This document shows positions 10,831 to 22,907 of a stretch of DNA of 64,000 nucleotides, piece after piece (position 1 is the stretch's first letter; every line of letters starts with the position of its first letter). The translations under genes and the position numbers were made by a program. The notes beneath the pieces were generated by a model. It ran no database searches and was not told the origin of the DNA. It saw only the letters and a list, made by a program, of their open reading frames with translations. This stretch comes from Sipunculus nudus (Eukaryota > Annelida > Sipuncula > Golfingiida > Sipunculidae), in the NCBI GenBank assembly GCA_026874595.1, contig CM049315.1, forward strand, positions 70,503,916 through 70,567,915, read 5' to 3'.

Positions 10831-11744
10831 ATAGATATACATTTTTTTTTCAAATTTAAAAAAAGATTATCACACTAGGAAGCGCATATCTCCGCCATGC
10901 CTGTACCCGCACGCAGGGCAGCATCGAAATGTAATCATCCCGTGGTCCCCCATTCCCCTTTAAAGGGGCCCAATCACCTTTAAAGTATGTTGAACTAACT
11001 CGAATATAGCATCCTCCCTTTAAAATGAATTGTATCTGCCAAAATATTGCCATGAAACCGTTTGCTTACTCCTGTAAACGAGTGTTAAAACAGTGGACCG
11101 GGCGCGATCACAAGTGTCAACATATACTTCGCGTTTGCATTGCCCCGGCCAGACACGTGTCAATCAGGAGATGCTCTGACTGACTTGGCCAACAAAATGT
11201 AATAGATGTTGCCGCTGGTTGAAACATCGCTCATCGGATCTCCGGTCACACGGCCTTGTTATGGTAAACAGCGTGGATTGTTTACCAGCACTCGGAGTCA
11301 AGAAAAGGTGTTAAACAGCCGCATGCGAGGTACTGAGACTGTGTGCTGGGATGGTTTTGCTTAGAAACTTTTGTATAAAGCAAAACTGAAGTCATAGTGT
11401 GAAAGAATAGAAATAATATTGACCCTGATTATGTTCTTTTATCCACTGACATTCATTTAAAATATTTAGTAAAATCGACAAAAAAAAAGCTGATTGGACC
11501 ATAGAAACAGGGAAAGGGTAATTCAAATGCAACTTGTTATCAACAAAATATGTATGAAAGTTTGTATAGAATTTGACTATAAGCCAAGGAGTGAGACGTT
11601 CTACATTTATTTGGGGAGGGTGGGGTGGGAGATTTATCTCTCATTCACTGTAGGTCATATTTGACCTAAGAGCTTCTGAAAGGTGCTTTTTACCTTTTAG
11701 GAATGTTGTTGAATAACATTGATAATCTTCAGGGTTCTAACGTC
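10831..11744. other. no gene recognised
   Basis: Unique-looking AT-rich sequence. Short open frames on both strands have no motifs. Confidence 0.4.
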
Positions 11745-11930
11745 TTACCCACGAGGCTTCGCCCTGCACCAAATAAGCCCTACCTTAACATATTGGTTGA
11801 TGCGTGATGGGTCGCGGTCTTTTAGATCAACATTACAACATTCCGTCACTTTCTCTGTGACGTATAGTTTTCCATCCTCAGAGATGTTGAATGTCTGCTT
11901 GGCCTGTTGTTCTGTCGTTCCCTGGGCCAT
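11745..11930 (-). CDS. hypothetical short ORF, possible first exon
   Basis: A 61-codon minus-strand frame starts at ATG in an ACAGATGG context and reads MAQGTTEQQAKQTFNISE. It is hydrophilic and ends in a sequence with AAG|GTAGGG, which could be a splice donor. A diverged relative (cttttagat..aaagtt..gtaac) occurs near 41.20 kb, so the segment is repeated. No domain is recognisable and it may simply be part of a transposable element. Confidence 0.25.
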   Translation of the reverse strand: MAQGTTEQQAKQTFNISEDGKLYVTEKVTECCNVDLKDRDPSRINQYVKVGLIWCRAKPRG

Positions 11931-12099
11931 CTGTTGCCCCTACCCCTTTATTCGACGAGGTCAGTTCTGCAAATCAGCCGATGACTCAAGTAGAACAAAG
12001 TTTAAAGTGTCGCTTTCGCTTCCGGTATATAAACTGGAGAGCAGATCAGGCTAGGACGATTGTTTATCTGTCTGTTCATAACAGCCCTGCCGTAAGGTA

Positions 12100-12740
12100 C
12101 GTGTGTTTGCTTGAGATCTCTCTTTCAACCAACTGTACTCCAACACTTCTGAACAGTTTACAAATGTACCTGTTGGTATATAACACTAACCATTACATGC
12201 GGTTTGTTATCTTTTCCGCAGTGGCCTTCACCTGTATTAATTGAGACCTTCTTGGTGGTCGCGTGGACACACAAAGCAACAAAATGGCATACAAACTTAA
12301 AAAAAACACCTTAGCAAACCTCGTTGGAGGAGGTAATTAATGCAAAAGATTCACTCGGCTTTCTTATAATAATACTATAAACCTGAAAATTACGCCGGTC
12401 TGCCCTAAAACACGCTTATATGGTTTTATTCCAAAATAACCACATGAACACGGTCTATTCGACATGTTCACTTGATTTATTACGTATTTAAACGATCAGA
12501 GAATATAACGGGAAATGCCAGAGGTGATCTACTAAGATAACAGCATTTACATTTAGTGATACCTTTGTCCCGAACAAGACGTGGGAAATAAAAACTGGCT
12601 CTCTAGCTATATTACACGGTGAATAACTCGTAATCAGGTCTATTTGTGTCTGAATAGTTGCCTCTGCCAGGAGGGTATCCTTAGTTCCCGTCCGTGTGTT
12701 TGTGTGTTTGTTCACAACATAACTCACGCAATCATGAATG
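12100..12740 (+). repeat. dispersed repeat G, copy 1
   Basis: Shared anchors with 15.38-16.01 kb and 36.42-36.64 kb: caaccaactgt..ccaacacttctgaacagtt, ataaacctg(a/c)aaa(a/t)tacgccg, ctgccctaaaacac, ggtctattcg(a/g)catgtt, cagaggtgatctactaa and ataacagcatttacatttag. There is no intact ORF. The family is unknown. Confidence 0.6.
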
Positions 12741-12959
12741 AAATCTCAAATAGTAATCAGGGCATTCCGAAAATGGGTCAATGAAGGAATAATTAGATTT
12801 TGGTCATTGCTGCTGCATCGAAACTTCCGCAGATCAGAAATAGCATTACAGCCTTCAATGATGCTCATCTTTTTTCTTAAAGTTCACACAAACGCCCAAG
12901 TTTCCTTGAAAATGTGAAAACATTCTCACAGCCAGTAAAAACTTGGGTAGAGTCTAACC

Positions 12960-13988
12960 AGGAATAGCTGAGAGGGATGTGTAAGACACGTTTGTTTGAA
13001 CGGTTTGAGGCTGTTGATATCTTCATCGACATCTCTTTTGTCATCACGATAACGCACAATGATGATATGGAGGTCAAAGAATTAATTAGCCAAAAATGGA
13101 ACTGGAATTCAGAAACCAAATGCAAGGCTCAAGGAATTCTGAGTCAGATCGGACAATTTGAAACGTTGGTTTCTTTAATTGTCAAAAAATGTACTGTATC
13201 CACTACGAGAGGTTACCAAAAGATTGCAGCAAAGAAACTTTGACGTGAAGAGGGGGTATTCTCTTCTAGATACTGTCAAAAAGGACTATCAGATCCTTCG
13301 GCATTAAATCGAAGAGCGCTCGATTATGAGGAAGTATTAGCCTTGGCGGACCTATTCGGCACAGAGGTGCATGTGCGTCGGACAAAGGCGTGTACCTACC
13401 GGGCTATCATCCCGCACGAAACGTTAAAGAATATTCAGGCGGGCAATTGCAATTTCATTTTTAGATAACGTTATTGTGCAGCTGGTGAATCGCTTTTCGG
13501 ATGAATCAGTATCTGCTATTTCGGCCATCATATCGCTACTTTCCTGTGCAATCAAAACTGTGGCAGTGGGTGAAATATCTGACATTGTCGATAATCTCAA
13601 AGGATATGAAGCAGATCTTCCTTTATTCGGAAATCTTAGGACTGAACTGAAAATTTGGCGCCGGAGGTGGCTTGATGTAACGGGAGATTCAAACAGCCAA
13701 AACTCTCTTATTTCTGCGCTTAAAGCTTGCTCCAAACAGTCGTTCCCCAATACACACGCACTTCTGCAAATTGGGTGTGTCATCCCGGTGACCAGCTGTG
13801 AGGCAGGACGGTCTTTTTCTACTGTGCGATTTCCAATGGGGGGGGGGGGGGGTGCGTCTGGGAGCTCTCATTTTACCTAACAGTAGCATGCAGTCAAAAG
13901 ATATCAATGCTGGAGAAATTGTCCAACGTTTTCTTGCCAAAAAAAAACCACGTAGATTATTTTCTTCATTAAATGAGCAAGCTTAGAG
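12960..13988 (+). pseudogene. hAT-family transposase remnant
   Basis: The reading CKTRLFERFEAVDIFIDI is the conserved SRTRWxERxDA block of hAT transposases related to the P52rIPK/ZMYM group. It is followed by 13,080-13,240 (alpha-helical region), CTYRAIIPHE (near 13,395), VQLVNRFSDESVSAI (13,475) and QSFPNTHALLQIGCVIPVTS near 13,740 with CEAGRSFSTVR, the hAT C-terminal dimerisation motif. A run of about 16 G at 13,838-13,853 shifts the frame, and INAGEIVQRFLAKKKPRRL completes the C-terminus to 13,986. Several frameshifts and a missing N-terminal half make it inactive. No terminal repeats were found. Confidence 0.8.
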
Positions 13989-13999
13989 CCTGCAGACCT

Positions 14000-14660
14000 T
14001 ATCGACACCAGGAGCTTCAAATCATTTGGCATGTATATAATCAGAATAAAATGTTCAATACATAGAATGATACTTATTTCTTATCCTTTTTAAGTAGCAG
14101 AAATAGTTCAATAAGGCACATTCTTACACTTCTCTTTTGTCTGTTTTTATTTAATAAAAACTCATATATGTTCTGTTTTATTGAAATCTCAGAACCCCTA
14201 TCATGGCCGCGCGAGCGTTCACCTTATTCAGACCCTTTCAGTTAGTCACGTTGACCCCCCCCCCCCCCCCCCGCAAAAATATTCTGGTTCCGCGCCTGCA
14301 TTCATGTCATTGTAAATAGATACGTATAGAGTCTGTTTCACTAGCCCTTGTCCACCTGATTTTGTGCGAAAATCTGCACGGAAGACAACCTTGTCAAACA
14401 ACATTTGCACCACAGGCGCTTGAATCCCTATTTGTAAAGATACCAGCTTAAATAATGTTCAAGAATGTTTTAAAACAATCACCTAACCTGTATTCAGCGT
14501 TAAACAAGGATATAACGCTTGCCAGTACTTGTTTAAATAGAGAATTGATAAGGCTGTCATGTTCATTTGCGATCGGTAGGCGATAATTCAAGATATCATT
14601 TAAGGGGGCCCAATCACCTATCTTACCTTTATAAACTAAAGGTTTTTATAAAAATAAGCC
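14000..14660. other. non-coding, with C-run
   Basis: Contains a run of about 18 C near 14,254-14,272 and otherwise nothing recognisable. Confidence 0.4.
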
Positions 14661-14661
14661 A

Positions 14662-14663
<2 letters not shown>

Positions 14664-14712
<49 letters not shown>
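14664..14712. repeat. (AT)n microsatellite
   Basis: Uninterrupted AT dinucleotide tract; it abuts the cacgtggcgga anchor of the next repeat copy. Confidence 0.9.
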
Positions 14713-14715
<3 letters not shown>

Positions 14716-14739
14716 GCCCCTATGTATAAATATATACAT

Positions 14740-15423
14740 ATATGCCACGTGGCGGAACTCTTAAAAACTTAGACCTTTATTAGAAACATGCACTGAAAGC
14801 ACTTGTACTATTTCTAAGGTATCAAATTTAAGCTGAGTTAGTAAAAAAACAATTTACACATATATGCTACTTTTCTCAATATGGTTTATTTGAGTAATGT
14901 GAAGGGTCGCAAATATGCACCCTCTGAATTTTGTTTACAAGAAAATGTAGATTATATGTAAGGATTATTGTGTTAGATATATTGTTTAGTCCTCGGGAAT
15001 AGTTCGCTCCTGGAGAAATTAGTTCCTTTAACAGTTGGTGTCTGCATTAACATGCGTGATTTTGATCTTGCTGCAGATAAGACCGAACGTTTCACAAAAT
15101 GGCGCCAAACAGCACTGGATGGCAATGTGGGCGAACCGCTGGCATGTCCCACACTCGATATCAAGACAGCGAAGACAAGGAGTGATGCACCAAATATGGC
15201 TCATAGTAACGCAGGCGAAATGACAGCCCCAACAAAACGCCAATGGCAGACCACAGAACAAAGTGAAAATGTTGTAGAGAAATTTGCTGGAGCAGACAAA
15301 ACAGCAGCAGGCGGCGGAGAACACGCATCCAGACGAGTGGGCGCCTTCTGGTTCCGCAATGACATCCTGGAAACCAACCTCTCCCAGTCAACCAACTGTT
15401 CACCAACACTTCTGAACAGTTAA
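14740..15423 (+). repeat. large unclassified repeat, copy 2 (partial)
   Basis: Starts at ccacgtggcgga and contains the upstream block and exon-like segment of the family, then switches at about 15,378 into repeat G sequence (caaccaactgttcaccaac). The exon donor gtaaga is therefore absent. A recombination or insertion joined the two repeats here. Confidence 0.6.
15052..15423 (+). CDS. exon-like block, copy 2 (open)
   Basis: Open for 123 codons from the ATG inside the acceptor region, or from 15,077 if the acceptor ctgcag is used. It reads FTKWRQTALDGNVGEPLACP and so on, with PTKRQWQTTEQSENVV. It is about three quarters identical in residues to the copy at 39 kb, with many replacement differences, so strong purifying selection is not evident. 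No domain is recognised. The last 15 or so residues come from the joined repeat, not from the exon. Confidence 0.4.
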   Translation: MRDFDLAADKTERFTKWRQTALDGNVGEPLACPTLDIKTAKTRSDAPNMAHSNAGEMTAPTKRQWQTTEQSENVVEKFAGADKTAAGGGEHASRRVGAFWFRNDILETNLSQSTNCSPTLLNS

Positions 15424-16020
15424 AAATTGTTTTCGCCTCCGCTAACCAGGAGGTTAAGCGTTCATTCCCCTTCCTTTGTTTTTTCTATGTGTTTATTCAA
15501 AACATAACTCGAGCAATCATGAAAAGAATCCAATGAAATGACCCAAAGAAGAATCAATTAGAACATGGGGACACACAACCAGACAAAGGAACAAACGAAC
15601 AAACCACGATGATCATATAAAATCATATAAATCTTAGCACATTTAAATGTAGGAGATACATAACACATTTTATTAACGGGGTTATCCTATGAGAATATTA
15701 TAAACCTGCAAAATACGCCGGGCTGCCCTAAAACACACGTATAAGCTTTAAAAAACAAAGGTTTTATCCTAATATAACCACAGGAACACGGTCTATTCGG
15801 CATGTTTACTTGAAGTATTATATATTTAAACAATCAGAGAAGTGAACGGGTAATGTCAGAGGTGATCTACTAAAGATAACAGCATTTACATTTAGTGATA
15901 CCTTTGTCCCTGGCAATGCATGGGAAATGAACACTGACTCTGATCTTTCTTACACGGTGAATTACTCGTAATCAGGTTAGTTTGTGTCTAAATACTTGCC
16001 TCCGCCAGGCAATAAAATAT
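15424..16020 (+). repeat. dispersed repeat G, copy 2
   Basis: Continues the repeat shared with 12.1-12.74 kb: cataactcgagcaatcatga, aaatacgccgggctgcccta, ggtctattcggcatgtt and cacggtgaattactcgtaatc. No coding sequence. Confidence 0.6.
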
Positions 16021-18000
16021 GGGTTCATTCCCAAACGTGTGTGTTCGTATAACCCGAACTTAAGAGGACTCGATATTGACTGCACACCAAACGCGCGAGG
16101 ACTTTTTCTTCCTGTGAGGACTTTCATACGGGTCATCGCAAACGAAAAGCTGTTAAAATATTATCAAAGCATCAAAAAAGCTGGTAAAACTATGCTTGGG
16201 AAATTTCTTGCAAGTCCTCAGAGAGAACGTTTTGCTTGAATTTTGTTTCAGGGGCGTGTTTAGATGGGGGGCGCAACAGGCGCTTAAAATCTGTCCAATA
16301 ATTTTTAGGGGGCACCCAATTTCGTTTATTGTCAGGGCTTGCTTAAACCTTTTGCAAAATAATCTCACAAAGTTGCTTTTGTAAGTCCCAGGCCCTAGTT
16401 AAAACTGTTTCAATATAGTAACAGTATAGGATGACACCCGCTGTAGCAGCTGCATGTGATGGACCACACAAAATCCTCATTGTAAGCTGCTGCTCATGCA
16501 TAGGTCATGTCGTGTTATCCATGGGGCAAGACAGTGCTATATAGGGCGAAAGAAAGCCCATCCCGTTTGTCATTTGAGAAGCATGTATACAGAGTTTTTA
16601 ATCAAAATTGAGGGGCCTAAATTATTGGACCCGAACCGGCCAGAAATATCCTATAGGGCCTAATGAAATGTTTGAAGAGTAGAAGTCTCACTTGATTTTA
16701 TTTTAGCCTAGGAATTTCCAACAAGGCACAAGAAAAAGCTCGAAAATGATTAAGTCACGTGTTTTTCGAAACTTAAATATAGTTTCTAATAGTGAGTGAT
16801 CTAAATGGGCTTGGCCCCTCAAGAGTTTCCTATGTGAAGAACACCAGAAAGTACTTCAAAATGAGAAAACCTCTTTTGGCTTTTACTTGCAACTGTATAG
16901 CTGGCATCAGGACGACTCAAAGGGGACCGGCTCGGGCTTTGGTTCCTATAGGGTCTCGTTAAATGCTTGTTAATGCGGAACTTTGTTTTTTTTCTCTTTG
17001 GTATTAGCCTATAGTTTTAATCAGATGTCATCGGAAAGGCCTATGGGGACTCGTGCCCAAAAGTTTCCAAGGGCACAAGAACAGGCTTTACGATGTTTTT
17101 AAGTATCTCCTTTGTTTTAAATAGCATTAGCTAGTTTATACATATATGTTTCAACGCGTAGAGTCTAAAGGGCCTAGATGGGCCAGGAGTTCTTGAGTGA
17201 TGGTACACAACTGTAGAATGGCAAATCTTATATTTAGTACAACAGACCTGTGCATGGAAGAAATTAACCAAAATTAATATTTATTTACATTTATATTACA
17301 TGGTCCGGGGGCCATGGAAAGCGTAGTAGCCTTCATTCCGGAAGTACATGCCGTTTGTTTTCAATTTATTCTTTTACTCTGTTTAAAGTTTAGATCAGGT
17401 ATAAAATGTGGGATAGTTGCTTTTGTTAAGTGTTCCTGAATAGAATTATACAAGGAACCAAATTAATTTTTTTTTGTATCTTGAATTCAAAACAATTGAG
17501 TGGAGAGGCCCTTTTCATTTTATTTATTTATTTTTTTTTCAAAATTTACCTGGACACTTTTCTTTGTGTGTGCGTGGTTGGGTGTGGGATCGCTTTCATT
17601 TTGTTTAAAAATCCCGTGCTCCTCATATATGCATGCTATATAAATAGTGTCGATTTTATCAACCTATCATGAACCCATATAGCTTCATATTATTGTGACA
17701 AACCAGGTACGGATGGCTGTATCAAATATTCAAATTCATACGAGCAAATAAAGGTCTGCTTTTATTTATATTAAACATTTACATTATACTTATATGTTCA
17801 TGGCGAATACCCCCAGTACGTAAACAAAATTTTGGTAGTTCCTATGATCTGTTCGGTGGTCTGCATGCAAGCTGATATATGTAAATCTTGAGCTATTGTA
17901 TATCAAAAAGAGAAAGGTTTTCACAGAATCACAGAAGTCCTCCATACAGCTTCCACTGCTGCTCTAACACCTGTCGAAGTATGTAACAATCTGACACATT
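16021..18000. other. no gene; imperfect tandem repeat at 16.6-17.2 kb
   Basis: Between about 16,600 and 17,220 two diverged units of roughly 300 bp share cctatagggyct, the phrase TTAGCCTA, and GGnCTnGgCCC..aagagtttcc-type text. The remainder is AT-rich with no coding signal. A weak 80-codon frame at 17,430 has a hydrophobic low-complexity translation and is not believed. Confidence 0.35.
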
Positions 18001-18001
18001 T

Positions 18002-20062
18002 TTAGCTCAGCTGACTGAAAGTCATCTGAGCTATAGCGATCACTCTTTGTCCGTCGTCCCTCTGTCTGTCTGTCTGTCCGTCTGTCCGTCTGTCCGTCTG
18101 TCCGTCTGTCTGTCCGTTAACCATGCACAAATCGTAACCACTAGACCTGGAATCTTCTAACTTGACATCCAGGGAGTACCATGAAAAATCTCCTTGGAAA
18201 CCTGAAATTAGGTCTCTGTTACCCATAACCTCTAAGCTATGGGGCTCCGAAGAACCCCCCAGAAAAATGGAAAATTTGATACAAAAGCTCAAGTATCTGA
18301 ACAACTATTGCATTGATCACCATGATTCTGTGCATGGATATTGATCATGGAATGTTTCATCAGTTTCTGTAGTCTGGTGGCGCCACCTATATTTTTTCGA
18401 TTTTTACGAATTTTTTTCTTTATTTTTGAGACCTCTTGAGATGTGGTCATCTGTTAACAGGGCACAAATTGTAATGACTGGACAAAGAATCTTCTCTCTT
18501 GAAATTCCGGGAGGCCCATGAAAAGTCTCTTTGGAAACCTGAAATTAAGTCTCTGTTACCCATAACCTCTGAGCTATGGGGCTCCGAAATACCCCCCAGA
18601 ATAATGGAAAATTTGATTCAAAAGCTCCAGTATCTGAACAACTATTGCATTGATCACCATGATTCTTTGCATGGATATTGATCATGGAATGTTTCATCAG
18701 GTTCTACAGTCTGGTGGCGCCACCTGATTTTTTTTTTATTTTTACGAATTTTTTTCTCTATTTTTGAGACCTCATAAGATGTGGTCATCTGTTAACATGG
18801 CACAAATCGTAACAACTGGACCTAGAATCTTCTCTCTTGACATGCTGAGAGGCCCATGAAAAGTCTCCTTAAACACTTGAAATTAGGTCTCTGTTACCCA
18901 TAACCTCTGCGCTATGGGGCTCCGAAGTACCCCCCGGAATAATGGAAAATTTGATACAAAAACTCAAGTATCTGAACAATTATTATATTGATCACCATGA
19001 TTCTTTGCATGGATATTGATCATGAAATGTTTCATCAGTTTCTGCATTCTGGTGGCGCCACCTGTATTTTTTCGATTTTTAAAAGTTTTTTTTCTCTATT
19101 TTTGAAACCTTTTAAGATTTGGTCATCTGTTAACAGGGCACAAATCATATCAACTGGACCTAGAATCTTCTGTCATGACAGGCACGGACGGTCATAAAAA
19201 GTCTATATGGAAACCTGATACAAGGTCTCTGTTACTGATATCCTTTCAGCTATGAGGCTCGGAAGTTCCTCCCAGAATAATGCAAAAATTGATACAATAA
19301 CTAATGCATTGATCACCATGATTGTCTACATTTGTATTGATTATGGCTTGTTTCATCAGTTTCTGTAGACTGGTGGTGCCACCTGTATTTTGATTTTTTA
19401 AGAATTTTTTTCTTGATTTTTGAGACCTTTAAACATTTGGTCATCTGTTAACAGGCCACAAATCATAATGACTTGACTAAGAATCTTCTTTCTTAACATG
19501 CAGGGAGGTCCATGAAACATCTTGGAAACCTGAAATTAGGTCTCTGTTACCCATATCCTTCATGCTCTGGGGCTCCGAAGTACTCCCCAGAGTAAAGATT
19601 TGGTCATCTGTTAACAGAGCACAAATTATAATGACTTGACCTAGAATCTCCTTTCTTGATATGCTGGGAGGCCCCTGAAAAGTCTCCTTGTGCACCTGAA
19701 ATTACATCTCTGTTACCCATATCCTTCATCCTATGCGGCTTTGAAATACCCCCCCCCCCCCGAATAAACATTTGGTCATCTGTTAACAGGGCACAAATCA
19801 TAATAACTGGACCTAGAATTTTATTTTTTGACATGCTGGGAGACCCCTGAAAAGTCATCTTGTAAACCTTGAAAATAGGTGTCTGTTACCCATATCCTTC
19901 ATGCTACAGAGCTCCATAGTACCCCAATGAATATTGGATGATTTTATACAAAAGGTCAAGTTTGGAAAAAGTATTTCATTCAAATTTGACACTCAGATGA
20001 TAAAATTACTTTTGTCAATGTCTTCCTGGTCAGCTGAGCGTCATGACCCCTAGGTCACTTGT
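18002..20062. repeat. mollusc-type repeat with internal tandem units
   Basis: The left end is TTTAGCTCAGCTGA with a (TCTG/TCCG) run at 18,056-18,118, and the right end is GGTCAGCTGAGCG..AGGTCACTTGTT, matching a repeat architecture common in bivalves. Inside are tandem units of about 322-338 bp (markers ctggtggcgccacc at 18,374, 18,711 and 19,049, diverged at 19,371) followed by shorter units of about 165 bp starting ttggtcatctgttaaca. No intact protein. Confidence 0.75.
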
Positions 20063-20210
20063 TATTCTTCCAAGTTTCAATTGGTTTTTTTTTCGTTGTT
20101 GTGATACTACTGTTGTTGATGGTACATATCGGATGAGAGGCACAGACTGTAGTGTGGGTAGCCTCTTGTAGGTTGCGTGCCTTCAGGTTTTTTTTGCTCA
20201 GTTCATCAAG

Positions 20211-20289
<79 letters not shown>

Positions 20290-21301
20290 GTATATAAAAG
20301 ACATGGGGTGATTACTTTATAAATGTGATCGATTTCGATTACGATTACATAGGCAAAGTAATTGATTACAATTATTATTACATTGCTGAAAAAATAAATG
20401 TAATTGAATCCGATTATTTAAAAAAAATAATCATGATTGCAATCATGATTACAATCTGAATTTTGTCGAAAAAGTGAACAGACAAGACTACGATTTACAC
20501 ACTGTAAACTTCATGCATATCAAATTATCAATATACATGTACATGTATATTGTGTATGTTTAAAAAGGAAAAGTGGATGATTGATAATCCTTTTAAAAAA
20601 ATCATAAAGAATAGCAACTTCTCCAGATACCCACATGTTCAATTAATAAAACTACAAACAACTGTATACTCATATGCTATGCATATTTTCTTCTTTAACT
20701 ACAAACAACTACTGACCAAATAGGTTCTATATGACAAATAAACTCTGTTTTTATATATGCCACAAAATTTAGTCCAATACATAATAAACTGAGAGTTATT
20801 GTTTTGTATACAAATGTGGTGTGTATTGTAAGTTATCATCAACTGGTTGGGGACAATACCTGTACAACACTGATCAATAGCCCTTAGCAAGTTCAGGCTG
20901 ATGTACAGTCAATAACCTTAAACCTGCCATATCACTGTACAATCATATAGATCCATCAAAAGGCGTCAGCTTCAGTCTGTCTTTGATGAGCAGGCATTCA
21001 CTTAGCTTTCAGGGCCCTTGCAGCTGGAGGTAAATCATGCTTCACAGAACATATAGGGAACTAAGAATACTGGGCTCCAAAGCAAACTTGTGACTAATTA
21101 ACTTTATTATGCTTACAATGTTTGCATAATCCCCTTTGCATAAACCTTAGCCCAACACAACAGGCCGAACTCTGGTAGCTTCAATTGTCAGCCGTGTATG
21201 ATTTCCATGGGCATAGATAAGATTTAGAAGGAGTCACCCCTGCCCACACAGGGCACACACACCTTGATATATGAAATGTATATATATATATATTTATATA
21301 T
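20063..21301. other. no gene; AT tract and ATTAC-rich block
   Basis: An (AT)n tract at about 20,212-20,290 is followed by a block rich in GATTAC/GTAAT words (20,325-20,460) of the kind found in some hAT-derived small elements, though no ends are definable. The rest shows nothing. Confidence 0.4.
20215..20290. repeat. (AT)n microsatellite
   Basis: Long AT dinucleotide tract with minor interruptions by G. Confidence 0.9.
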
Positions 21302-22050
21302 TGTTACTGGTGTCTCTTTTATTGTGTGCAGCAGTCTTGCATGTATCTGTGTAGCGCTAGCATTGTCCGTGTCCATAGGAGAAGCGCTAGCAGGGCCGGT
21401 CGTGTTGGGTCTGACGTGTAAAAACACAGCGCTCATGCTGATCTGGACCTTTTTGTCGGCTGGTCGCGCTCTATAGGCACGTGTCTTGTAATGTTCTTTG
21501 GGCGTGTGTATTATGTATTGTTGTTTTTTTATTGTTCCTGAAATAGAAGTTTCTAGAATTCTTGGATGAAAAGTTTTAAATAGGGCTGTGTTTTAAAGCC
21601 AGGGAAGGAGAGAGAAATATTCCAGCGGACACGGAAGAGTGTGATTCAGTTTTGGACCTATCCGATAATTGCGGTAGTGTCAGGGATTCTACGAACTCTA
21701 TGCATATTTAGTGCGGCCTGTCTCCAGTTTGCCATCGGGATTATTACAAGAACTTCACTTTCGGATCACAACAGATCGATTTTGTGATTGAATTGGACTC
21801 TTATTCTCTGGGAAGATTTATGTGAACTTTTCATCTGGATTATACATTTGAAAGGACTTGTTGTCGCTGTGACAGTGGTGGTATCCAGGTACTGTACACT
21901 TTGTTTATTATACTGTGTAATTGTATTAATTTACTGTTATACTGTTGTTATACTGTGTAATTGTATTGATTTAGTGTATTATAATGTTAGGATTGTTTTA
22001 AGAATAAATTATGGTTATTTGTTAACAAAATTTAGTATACCGCTTCAATA
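21302..22050 (+). mobile_element. Gypsy-type LTR, 3' end missing
   Basis: Starts TGTTAC and aligns with the LTR at 41,995-42,752: ccagcggacacggaagagtgtga (21,621 region), ttggaccta/ttccgataattgc, gggattattacaagaacttcac, gtgacagtggtggtatccag, and agaataaattatggttat with AATAAA. The terminal CCGTAACA is absent, so the copy is truncated or diverged after GTTAACAAAA. A weak TATA-like TTTTAAATA lies near 21,574. No internal region adjoins. Confidence 0.7.
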
Positions 22051-22844
22051 AGTATATAGCCTTGTATTTAAACCGAAAAGTTTATTACATCCGTTAAACT
22101 GAATGGTTATTATAATGAAGAAAAAAAGAGGGTGCCGGAAACCTTTTGTACGCCCTCGAAAATTATCTCTCGGAGGCCCTGCTTAAAGTCTCATTCAAAG
22201 CGTCAACATATCATCTCCAGAAAACTCAATAACATCCTGCGCACTCCTTTGTGTTTTGTGTGTGTGTGACAGCGCCATCTATTGAGAGGTTTGCGAGATG
22301 ATTAGAAAAGTGTGTGTGTGTGTGAAAGCCGGTTGCTCGAATATAAGTTTAAACTGGTTATCCAACCTGTTTAGCGGTATCAGATCTTATTTATATTGTT
22401 AGACGTTAGAATTAGAACCTTATATATTACCATGGGTTCCAGGAGTAAACAGGAAACAAAAAAAAACACTAATAGATTTACTTATCTACATGATATGTAT
22501 ACCCTCTGATCTGTCAAGAAAAACTGTGAGCAGCTTGGTTCTAAAGTTTCTGATAGACAAAAAACGTTTTACAAGATACAAAAATACTCTTTCCAATCCA
22601 GTGTAAATATATGTTAATATTTATTTATCGTTTGTATTTTGTTTTTTGCACTAATTGTATCGATGTTTCATCATCATATTATTACATTATTCATTGATTT
22701 CTTTCTAATCGTACTGCTTTGTGTTTTGTTTCATTTCGGTGAAGATTATGATTTTACATAGAATTAAAACATAAATCTAAACATATCATATCTTCACATA
22801 CTTTATGAACTTTTACTTGTACGTGATGTCTTATATAATGTTGT

Positions 22845-22907
<63 letters not shown>

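Noticed and set aside
12024-12060. TATATAAA at 12,029 as a gene promoter
   Set aside because: No supported gene follows, and the region is repeat-derived; TATA words are common in this AT-rich DNA.
18056-18118. CRISPR-like regular short repeats
   Set aside because: It is a simple TCTG/TCCG microsatellite; nothing here has repeat-spacer form, and the DNA is eukaryotic.
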